Source: Nitrospirae bacterium CG2_30_70_394
Lineage (GTDB): Bacteria > CG2-30-53-67 > CG2-30-70-394
Direction of reading: 5' to 3'
DNA length: 37,422 nucleotides
Assembly: GCA_001873295.1 (NCBI GenBank)
Contig: MNYW01000099.1
Span: 1 to 37,422 of the forward strand
The notes beneath the pieces are model-generated. The model searched no databases. It was not told the DNA's origin and worked only from the letters and a program-made list of their open reading frames with translations. Position numbers and translations under genes: made by a program. Below are positions 8,779 to 15,484 of this stretch, one piece after another (the first letter of the stretch is position 1; every line of letters starts with the position of its first letter).

Positions 8779-8816
8779 TGCGTGATTTCGCCCACCCCCC
8801 TGCGCCGTTTCACGCA
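8779..8816 (-). promoter_or_regulatory. Tandem dyads upstream of the sigma-54 promoter (putative enhancer sites)
   Basis: Two 16-bp imperfect dyads, TGCGTGATTTCGCCCA (8779-8794) and TGCGCCGTTTCACGCA (8801-8816), start 22 bp apart. The pair centres about 175 bp upstream of the predicted transcription start near 8623. Both resemble the pairs at 12702-12739 and 20644-20680. The spacing of about two helical turns suits a dimeric bacterial enhancer-binding protein. Confidence 0.55.
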
Positions 8817-8983
8817 GCCTCGCGCCACCCCGCGCCGCGCGCCCCGCCGTGAGGGTAGGCGCCCCGCCCGCGCGCAGGAGCTTAAGAAGCGGTCGGACTC
8901 GCAGTCTGGCAGAGTGGAAGTCGATGGGATCGGGAACAGGCGGTTGGAGGGAGGCCGATCCGTTCTTCGCCCCGCCAACGACA

Positions 8984-9016
8984 ACGCCCCCGGGCCACGG
9001 CGTGACCCGGGGGCGT
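8984..9016 (-). terminator. Stem-loop terminator of the second MopE-heme gene
   Basis: An 11-bp perfect stem (ACGCCCCCGGG, 8984-8994, with CCCGGGGGCGT, 9006-9016) surrounds an 11-nt loop that can itself form CAC/GTG pairs. It lies 25 nt past the stop at 9042. The minus-strand sequence after it (TGTCGTTGG) is only weakly T-rich. Confidence 0.7.
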
Positions 9017-9041
9017 CTCCCCGCGACCTGCTGATGCGGGC

Positions 9042-12000
9042 CTACTGCTCCGCGCTCGGCCCCGGCCGCATGAAGCCGCGGTTGTGGTCGTGGCAGATCA
9101 TGCAGTAGGCGCCATCGTGGTGGCCGGCGTAGCTCCCACTGGCGTCGAAGTCGCCGGGCGCCATGCCGTCGTAGCGGTGGTGGTTGGTGAGGCTGTGGCA
9201 CGTCTCACAGATGTTCGCCTCGTGCGGCGCGCCGTCGGCGAGCGAGCCCGGGCCCGAGCGGCTGGTGTTCACCACCTTCGTCCCTTGCAGAACGCTCCCC
9301 GAGTTGAACTCACGCAAGAGCTTGCGGTTGTTGCCCACCTTGAACATCGGGTCGTGACAGTCGATGCACTTGAAGTCGTAGGTGTAGTGGCCCGAGGCGA
9401 ACGGGTTCTGCGCCGGATCCGAGGAGTGGGCGTCGCGCAGGCCGTGACACTTCTTGCACTCGGCGTTCGGGATCGGGGTGGCGAAGTTCACGTTCCCGCT
9501 GCTGTCCGGCGCGTGGCAGAACTGGCAGTTGTCGAGGAAGAACGGCGTGTTGTGCGGCGCCTGCGGCTCACCGCCGGTGGGCTTGAAGCCGTCGCTGTGG
9601 TGGTGACAGGTAATGCACGACTGGCTGTCGTGGTGGCCGACGTAACGGCCCGCCCCATCAAGATCGGAGGGGGCATCGCCCGTGCGCCGGTGGTGGTGGG
9701 TCCGCGTGTGGCACGTCTCGCAGATGTTCTCGAGGTGCGGCGGGCCGTCGGCGAAGGAGCCGGGACCGGCGGCGTTGGTGAACTCCACGAAGCTCTCGTG
9801 GTGCTCTCCGGTGGCCGCGTTATCGAAGCAGATGTACTCCTTGACCAGCTTGCCGTAGCTGGTGCCGAAGGCGCGGTTCTGCTCCTGCTGGTGCGGGTTG
9901 TGGCAGGTGATGCAGTGCATCCCCCAGGTGCCGTACTTCTCCCCCAGGACGGTGGAGGCGTGGGTCTGCACGTTCGGCGCCGAGCCGAAACCGTACGGCC
10001 AGGGCAAGGGGTACTGAACCTTCAAAATCCCGTTCTCCGGATCGGAGGGGTTGGTCGAGTCGGCGTGGCAGCGCTGGCAGAGGAAGCGCGCATCGGGCAC
10101 GCCGTCCTGCGGGCCGTTTAGCGAGCCGTGGCACTTGCCACAGCGCAGGGCGGCGTTGTCGGGATGGACCGTGTCATCCGGGCTGAGCAGGGTGCCGAGG
10201 TGGGGCGGGTCCCGCGGGGTAGTCTTGGTGCTGCAGGTCGGCGGCGCACACCGGCCATCGGCGGCGTCGATCATGGAGTTGCAGTCGTTGTCCAACCCGT
10301 CGGTACACACCTCGATGTTGCCCGGGTAGACCGCGGGGTTGGTGTCGTCGCAGTCGCCGGCGCAGATCGCCACGCCGTCATGGTCCGCGTCGACGTCGGT
10401 CGGCGCGGTCACCCCGTCGCAGTTGTTGTCGAGACCGTCGCAGATCTCCGTCATCCCCGGATTGACGAGGGGGTTGCCGTCGTTGCAGTCGGTCCCGCCA
10501 CAGGTGGCGTCCTTGTAGCCGTCGAGGTCGCCGTCGATGCAGCCGCTCAGGCAGTCGGCCTCGTCCGCCAGGTCGATCAGGCCGTCGCAGTCGTTGTCGA
10601 GGCCGTCGTTACAGATCTCCGGCGCCCCCGGGAAGGTGGTGGGGTTGTGGTCGTCACAATCGCCTTCACAGGTGGTGTGGGCATCGGCATCGGCGTCGGG
10701 GCAGATACAGCTCGTCTCGTCCAACACCCCGTCGCAGTTGTTGTCGACCCCATCGAGGCAGAGCTCGGGCGCCCCTGGGTAGGCCGTGTTGTCGTGGTCA
10801 TTGCAGTCCGGCGGGGTGTCGCAGCTCCGCACCCCGTCCCCGTCGGGGTCCCGCTCGCTGGCGGGGAGGATGCCGTTGCAGTCGTCGTCGACGCCGTTGC
10901 ACAGCTCGGTGGCACCGGGATGGACGGCCGCATCGGCGTCGTTGCAGTCGCCGGCGCACAGGGCCACACCGTCGCCGTCACCGTCGTGGTCGGTGGCCCC
11001 CACCACCCCGTCACAGTTGGTGTCCTTGCCGTCGCACACCTCGGTGGCGCCGGGATGCACCGCCGCATCGGCGTCGTCGCAGTCGATTAGGCCGCAGACC
11101 CCCCCGCTGGTGGCGTAGCCATCGTGATCGAGGTCGGCCGCCGCGCACGCCTGGCACGCAGCGGTGGCCCCGCAGGCTGCGTCGCCACAGTCGCTACTGC
11201 CGTTGCAGTCGTTGTCGAGGCCGTCGGCGCACACCTCGGGGCTCCCCGGGTAGACGGTGGCATTGGCGTCGTTGCAGTCGTCGCCGCCGCACGCCGCCAG
11301 GAGGTGGCCGTCGCCGTCCCCGTCCGGGCAGGTGCAACCCACCTCGTCCACCCCCCCGTCGCAGTTGTTGTCGAGGCCGTCGGCGCACACCTCAACATTC
11401 CCCGGGTAGACGGTGGCATTCGTGTCGTTGCAATCCGGCGGGGTGTCGCATTCCCGCACCCCATCCCCGTCCCCGTCCCGCTCGCTGGCGGGGAGGATGC
11501 CGTTGCAGTCGTCGTCGACGCCGTTACACAGCTCGGCGGCGCCGGGGTGGACCGCCGGGTCGGCGTCGTTGCAGTCGCCGGCGCACAGGGCCACACCGTC
11601 GCCGTCACCGTCGTGGTCGGTGGCCCCCACCACCCCGTCACAGTTGGTGTCGAGGCCGTCGCACACCTCGACCGCCCCCGGGTGGACCGCCGGGTTGTTG
11701 TCGGCGCAGTCGACCGCTCCGCAACCACCACCCTCGGTGGCGTAGCCGTCACCATCCGCGTCGGTACAGACCGGGCAATCCGTCGCGTCGGGGTCGGCAC
11801 GGTCGATCAGGCCGTCGCAGTCGTTGTCGATCCCGTCGGTGCACACCTCGCCCGCGCCCGGGTGGACCAGGGAGTCGTGGTCGTCGCAGTCGGTGCCACC
11901 GCAGCCGTGGTCCAGGTAGGTATCGCCGTCGAGGTCGGGACAGACGCAGCTCCCGTCATCCGTGAGGCCGTCGCAGTTGTTGTCCTTGTGGTCGCCGCAC

Positions 12001-12443
12001 ACCTCGACGCTTCCGGGGTAGATGGCCGCATCGAAGTCGTTGCAGTCGCCGCCACAGACCCCCGTGCCGTCCTTGTCGACGTCACGCTCATTCGCCGGCA
12101 CGTTGCCGTTGCAGTCGTTGTCCAGGCCGTCGCACACCTCGGGGGCGCCGGGGTGGACGGCGGCCTTGCTGTCGTCGCAGTCGCCGGCGCAAACCGCAAA
12201 TCCGTCGCCGTCGTTGTCGTGGTCGGTCGCCCACTGGACGCCGTCGCAGTTGGTGTCGAAGCCGTCACACACCTCCGCCGCCCCGGGGTGCACGGACGGT
12301 TTGGCGTCATTGCAGTCGGTGCCACCACAGGCGGAATCCGCGTAGCCGTCGCCGTCCGCATCCGGACAGGTCTGGGCGTAGGCGGTGGCGGGGCCGAGAC
12401 CGAGCAGCGCGAGGGTGGCGATCAACAGCAGCGGGCGGGCCAT
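9042..12443 (-). CDS. Secreted MopE-repeat/decaheme cytochrome fusion
   Basis: 1133 residues. The ATG at 12443 has GGAG upstream and a signal peptide ending ATAYAQ. The mature protein opens like its neighbour ending at 4617 (TCPDADGDGYADSACGGTDCND). Residues 25-745 hold about fourteen MopE-type Asp-rich, Cys-containing repeats. The last 370 residues carry ten heme sites in order: CGKCH, CQRCH, CITCH, CETCH, CITCH, CQFCH, CKKCH, CIDCH, CETCH, CMICH. Two modules are clear internal copies: ENICETCHTRTHHHRR...GHHDSQSCITCHHH and ANICETCHSLTNHHRY...GHHDGAYCMICHDH. Abundant His residues suggest bis-His ligation. The architecture points to a metal-stabilised stalk carrying a heme wire, secreted or at the cell surface. 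It has its own sigma-54-like promoter and terminator, so it is a single transcription unit. The 627-bp internal duplication within the repeat part makes assembly errors possible. Confidence 0.88.
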   Translation of the reverse strand: MARPLLLIATLALLGLGPATAYAQTCPDADGDGYADSACGGTDCNDAKPSVHPGAAEVCDGFDTNCDGVQWATDHDNDGDGFAVCAGDCDDSKAAVHPGAPEVCDGLDNDCNGNVPANERDVDKDGTGVCGGDCNDFDAAIYPGSVEVCGDHKDNNCDGLTDDGSCVCPDLDGDTYLDHGCGGTDCDDHDSLVHPGAGEVCTDGIDNDCDGLIDRADPDATDCPVCTDADGDGYATEGGGCGAVDCADNNPAVHPGAVEVCDGLDTNCDGVVGATDHDGDGDGVALCAGDCNDADPAVHPGAAELCNGVDDDCNGILPASERDGDGDGVRECDTPPDCNDTNATVYPGNVEVCADGLDNNCDGGVDEVGCTCPDGDGDGHLLAACGGDDCNDANATVYPGSPEVCADGLDNDCNGSSDCGDAACGATAACQACAAADLDHDGYATSGGVCGLIDCDDADAAVHPGATEVCDGKDTNCDGVVGATDHDGDGDGVALCAGDCNDADAAVHPGATELCNGVDDDCNGILPASERDPDGDGVRSCDTPPDCNDHDNTAYPGAPELCLDGVDNNCDGVLDETSCICPDADADAHTTCEGDCDDHNPTTFPGAPEICNDGLDNDCDGLIDLADEADCLSGCIDGDLDGYKDATCGGTDCNDGNPLVNPGMTEICDGLDNNCDGVTAPTDVDADHDGVAICAGDCDDTNPAVYPGNIEVCTDGLDNDCNSMIDAADGRCAPPTCSTKTTPRDPPHLGTLLSPDDTVHPDNAALRCGKCHGSLNGPQDGVPDARFLCQRCHADSTNPSDPENGILKVQYPLPWPYGFGSAPNVQTHASTVLGEKYGTWGMHCITCHNPHQQEQNRAFGTSYGKLVKEYICFDNAATGEHHESFVEFTNAAGPGSFADGPPHLENICETCHTRTHHHRRTGDAPSDLDGAGRYVGHHDSQSCITCHHHSDGFKPTGGEPQAPHNTPFFLDNCQFCHAPDSSGNVNFATPIPNAECKKCHGLRDAHSSDPAQNPFASGHYTYDFKCIDCHDPMFKVGNNRKLLREFNSGSVLQGTKVVNTSRSGPGSLADGAPHEANICETCHSLTNHHRYDGMAPGDFDASGSYAGHHDGAYCMICHDHNRGFMRPGPSAEQ
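10854..11672. repeat. Internal direct duplication (627-bp period) in the MopE-repeat region
   Basis: Segments starting at 10854 and 11481 are nearly identical over about 190 bp, including a long exact run around 10950-11020 and 11577-11647. The offset of 627 bp equals 209 codons, so a block of about four MopE units has been duplicated in frame. At protein level the copies share stretches such as TNCDGVVGATDHDGDGDGVA and CNGVDDDCNGILPASERD. Confidence 0.8.
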
Positions 12444-12612
12444 GGCAGATCTCCAATCGAAACGGGGGGGGGAGATGGAGAGCAAAAGGCGCCTCAAGCC
12501 TGCCCGGGAAATCGCCGTCGGCATCGATACCACGGCCCCCTCGGGTTCCGCTCGCTCGCACCTCTGCCTCCTCCTGGGGCTGAGTCCATCCGTGGCTCAG
12601 CGACTAAGACTG

Positions 12613-12628
12613 TGCAGGTTGTATGCCA
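12613..12628 (-). promoter_or_regulatory. Sigma-54-type promoter of the second MopE-heme gene
   Basis: Minus strand reads TGGCATACAACCTGCA: TGGCA, then CTGCA at the correct distance, with the GG (-24) and GC (-12) dinucleotides conserved. The predicted start is near 12602, giving a leader of about 160 nt. Two 16-bp dyads lie about 118 bp upstream of that start. Confidence 0.6.
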
Positions 12629-12701
12629 GCGGGAATGGAGTGACAACGGGTCGGTCTGAAAAGAGTTCAGCACGCCCCCGCATCCGGAGGTGCGCATCGC
12701 C

Positions 12702-12739
12702 TGCGCGGTATCGCGCACCCCGCTGCGCGATACCGCGCA
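12702..12739 (-). promoter_or_regulatory. Paired dyads/perfect 16-bp hairpin: putative enhancer sites, possible terminator
   Basis: TGCGCGGTATCGCGCA (12702-12717) and TGCGCGATACCGCGCA (12724-12739) are perfect reverse complements, and each is also an imperfect dyad (TGCGCG-N4-CGCGCA). They start 22 bp apart. The pair centres near -118 relative to the predicted sigma-54 start for the gene at 12443, a typical enhancer distance. It also lies 28 nt past the stop of the 11-heme gene, so the hairpin may help terminate that operon, but no T-tract follows it on the minus strand. Confidence 0.6.
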
Positions 12740-12766
12740 AACGCGACCCGCCCACGGCCCCTAGGG

Positions 12767-14443
12767 CTACGGGTAGACCGACGGGAGGTGGTCCTTGCCG
12801 TGGCAGCTCAGGGTGCACTGGCCGGCGAAGGTGCCGTTGTCCTGGAACGCCAGGGTCCCGAGGTAAGGGGTGACGATGGCGGTGTCGAAGTTGATCAGGT
12901 GGCTGTTGTGGGCGGCGTCGCCTTGGGTGGCGCTGATCCCGTGGGCGTCGTGGCAGACCGAGCACGGCGCGTTGACCGTCACCCCGAGGTGGAGGGCGTG
13001 GGTGGGGAAGCTCTGATTGGCGAGGATGCTGGTCCGATCGTGGCACTTGTAGCAGAGGGCGTAGGCGGTGGCGGACTCCGCCGTACCGTCGGCAACGACG
13101 TACTCGCGCTCCAACAGAAAGGGGTAGATCGAGCCGTGCGGACCGGCCGGCCCGGCGCCGCCATTGCCCGGGCCACTGTCGCTGGCGTGGCAATCGGTGC
13201 AGTAGACGAGGCTGCTGGTGTTCCACGGGGAGAGCAGACTCGGGACGTTGAGGTTGGTTCCCGGCCACTCCACCGGGTGGAACGACGGGTTGTTGCGGTC
13301 GAACTCCAGGCGGGTGTTGGTCTGCAGGAGCTGGCGGGAGATCGCGGCGGCGCCGTTGGCCGTGTCGCCGTGGCACTTGAAACACACCTCGTACTGGTTC
13401 GTGGCGGGGGTGGCGGGGGTGCCGAGATCGGTGATCCCGGAAACCCCGGCCAGCGCTCCGCTGGCGGCCGGCACCTGCGCGGTGGTGGCGTTGGCGGCGT
13501 GGGGGTTGTGGCAGTCGACGCACTCCACGTGGCGCGCCATGGTGGCGGAATCCTCGGTGGGGTCGTGGACCCCGAAGGTGGTCTCTACCGGGTGGTGATA
13601 TGGCTTTTGCTGGTCCGCCACGACGCTCTTGAAGGAGACGTGGCCGTTGTGACAGACGAGGCAGTTGTCCTCCTCGGTGTCGGAGCGCAGGAGGCGGCGG
13701 GAGCTGCCGGCGTTGTGCGGGCTGTGGCAGTTTTCGCAGGCGTTGGCGGCGACCGTGGTCTCGGTGGAGTTTGGCCACGGGTCCGGGGGGGTGGAGTCCC
13801 ACACCTCCTGGGAGGTGGCGTGGGCGGCGGCAAGCCACCCCACCGGGTCGTGGCAGGTGGTGCACAGGGCCGAGGCGAGGTTCGGCTTGCGCAGGAAGTG
13901 GCCGGCCGCGTCGTCGTGGGGGTCGTGGCAGCTCGTGCACTGCACCAGCCCCGCCGGGTCGAGGGGGAGGTCGAGGAGGGCGGCCTGGACGTAGCCGGGG
14001 AGGGTGGTCGGATACGCCATGGAGACCGGGTGGTCATCCTGGAGATCGGTGTCAAGGAAGGCGGGGCCGGCGTTCAGGTTCTCCAGACCGGTGGGAAAGG
14101 CGATCGGCGCCGGCCGGCTTCTGACCTCGCCGAGGGCGATGGTGCCGTCGTGGCACGACAGGCAGAGCTTCGAGCTGCCGGTCGGCTGGCCGGGCGCGTT
14201 CTGGAGGGTTGAGCTGGTGTAGGTGATGTAGCTGGCAACGGACTCGTTGCGGTTCCACAAGACGCCAACGCCGCTGGACTCGTGGGGGGTGTGGCAGAAG
14301 ACACACACCTCCTCCTCCACCAGCGATTTGTACGGGCCGGGGCCGGAGACCGACAGGTTGTGCTTCGAGTCAACCACCGACATGGAGCGCGCCGGCGGGG
14401 CGAGGAGGGTGAGGAGGGCGGACAACAAGACCGCGAGCTTCAT
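12767..14443 (-). CDS. Secreted 11-heme c-type cytochrome (doubled-CXXCH family) with an extra CX3CH
   Basis: 558 residues. The ATG at 14443 overlaps the preceding lipoprotein stop (ATGA). The signal peptide is MKLAVLLSALLTLLAPPARS. Eleven CXXCH motifs are visible: CVFCH (47-51), CLSCH (94-98), CTSCH, CTTCH, CENCH, CLVCH, CVDCH, CFKCH, CTDCH, CYKCH, CSVCH. A further CTLSCH (543-548) has three residues between the cysteines. CHTPH and CHDPH pairs mark the doubled-CXXCH/cytochrome c3-like family. The N-terminal half is homologous to the 241-residue tetraheme cytochrome at 19687 (LLWN.../PTG.SKLCL.CHDGT, then HP.S..Y). It is the last gene of a coupled run with a pentaheme lipoprotein, a beta-barrel and an NHL lipoprotein. 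It is a good candidate for the outer-face component of an electron conduit, or for a filament-forming cytochrome; which of these cannot be decided from sequence. Confidence 0.9.
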   Translation of the reverse strand: MKLAVLLSALLTLLAPPARSMSVVDSKHNLSVSGPGPYKSLVEEEVCVFCHTPHESSGVGVLWNRNESVASYITYTSSTLQNAPGQPTGSSKLCLSCHDGTIALGEVRSRPAPIAFPTGLENLNAGPAFLDTDLQDDHPVSMAYPTTLPGYVQAALLDLPLDPAGLVQCTSCHDPHDDAAGHFLRKPNLASALCTTCHDPVGWLAAAHATSQEVWDSTPPDPWPNSTETTVAANACENCHSPHNAGSSRRLLRSDTEEDNCLVCHNGHVSFKSVVADQQKPYHHPVETTFGVHDPTEDSATMARHVECVDCHNPHAANATTAQVPAASGALAGVSGITDLGTPATPATNQYEVCFKCHGDTANGAAAISRQLLQTNTRLEFDRNNPSFHPVEWPGTNLNVPSLLSPWNTSSLVYCTDCHASDSGPGNGGAGPAGPHGSIYPFLLEREYVVADGTAESATAYALCYKCHDRTSILANQSFPTHALHLGVTVNAPCSVCHDAHGISATQGDAAHNSHLINFDTAIVTPYLGTLAFQDNGTFAGQCTLSCHGKDHLPSVYP

Positions 14444-15474
14444 GGCTGCGCCTCGGGAAGGAGCTGGTAGATCTGGATGCGGTGGTTGTAGGTATCGGCG
14501 ACGTAGACGCGATCGTGGGCGTCGATGGCAATCCCGGACGGCAGCCACAAGGAGGCGGCGTCGCTCCCCGAGTGGGCGAAGGCGAGGAGCGGCGCGCCGG
14601 TGCGCGCCAGGACCTGGACGTTGTCGAACAGGGCGTCGACCACCAAGAGGTGGTCCAGGGAGTCCACCGCCACCCCCTTCGGCTTGCTGAAGGTGCCCGG
14701 ACCGTCCCCCAACCGGCCAATCACCGCCAGGGAACGGCCCGCTGGATCGAGGATCTGGATCCGGAAGTTCATCGCGTCGGTGACATAGAGGTTGCCGTGG
14801 CGATCCAACGCCAGGTGGGTGGGAAAGTTGAACTCCCCCGCCTTGGCGCCGCGGCCGCCGATCACCCGCACCACCTGCCCATCCGGCCCAAAGACCACCA
14901 CCTGGTGGCGGGTGGTGTCCGCCACGTAGATGCGATCGCGCTCGGTATCGACCGCGATCCCCGTCGGCCGATCGAGGAGGCCGCCACTCCCCAGCTCCCC
15001 CAGGGAGCGACCCTTGAGATCGAAGCGCAGAACCTGGCCGAGGACCGAGTCGCTCACCAGGAGGTGGCCGTGGCCGTCGAGCGCCGCGTCGATCGGCGAC
15101 GGCAGGCTGAGGTGGTCGTCGCTGGGGATGCGCTGGATCCGATGGTGGAGGGGATCGAGGAGCAGGACGCGGCGCGCCCCCGGGTCGGTGACCAGCAGGC
15201 GGCCATCTTCCAGACACTCGATGCCCATCGGCCGGGTGAGGAGGCTCTCCTGGCGATGGCCAAGGACCGTGTCGACCACCCTCCCCCACCAGCCTCGCTG
15301 GATGCCGAGATCCACCTCGTGGCGAATCTCCCCGACCCGCTGCACCCGCGCCGGTTGGGGCAATGGCGGCCAGTTGACCGTCTCCGGCGCCGGCGGCGGG
15401 ACGGTGGCACAGGCCACAGAGAAGAGGAGGGCGGCGACTGGGGCCCACCCCATGCAGGTTGACCGGCGAGGCAC
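14440..15474 (-). CDS. Six-bladed NHL-repeat beta-propeller lipoprotein
   Basis: 344 residues from a GTG at 15474, 10 bp after the beta-barrel stop. From here the leader is MPRRSTCMGWAPVAALLFSVAC, which gives a basic n-region and a lipobox-like FSVAC with the cysteine at residue 22. The internal ATG at 15453 is an alternative start with no visible ribosome site. Six NHL blades follow, each with a P.GI..D....-Y/L-V.D...-R/Q-V core (for example RPTGIAVDTERDRIYVADTT and FPTHLALDRHGNLYVTDA). Propellers of this type bind proteins or sugars and usually lack catalysis. It is coupled by ATGA overlap to the 11-heme cytochrome and lies just after the beta-barrel, so it probably acts as a periplasmic or surface scaffold for the cytochrome. 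NHL proteins also neighbour cytochrome nanowire genes in Geobacter, as recalled from general knowledge. Confidence 0.85.
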   Translation of the reverse strand: MPRRSTCMGWAPVAALLFSVACATVPPPAPETVNWPPLPQPARVQRVGEIRHEVDLGIQRGWWGRVVDTVLGHRQESLLTRPMGIECLEDGRLLVTDPGARRVLLLDPLHHRIQRIPSDDHLSLPSPIDAALDGHGHLLVSDSVLGQVLRFDLKGRSLGELGSGGLLDRPTGIAVDTERDRIYVADTTRHQVVVFGPDGQVVRVIGGRGAKAGEFNFPTHLALDRHGNLYVTDAMNFRIQILDPAGRSLAVIGRLGDGPGTFSKPKGVAVDSLDHLLVVDALFDNVQVLARTGAPLLAFAHSGSDAASLWLPSGIAIDAHDRVYVADTYNHRIQIYQLLPEAQP

Positions 15475-15484
15475 GTGCGGGCGC

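Noticed and set aside
7293-8852. Long plus-strand ORFs opposite the MopE-heme genes (also 9084-10121, 10128-11090, 11124-12659)
   Set aside because: They are antisense shadows of the Asp-rich, GC-rich repeats: Val/Ala/Arg-rich with no signal peptide, domain or ribosome site.
9042-12443. Regular DNA repetition that resembles a CRISPR array or VNTR
   Set aside because: The periodicity follows the MopE protein repeat in frame, spacers are not unique sequences, and the units diverge.
12788-14212. 474-codon plus-strand ORF
   Set aside because: It is opposite the 11-heme cytochrome, which has eleven CXXCH motifs and a signal peptide; the ORF has neither.
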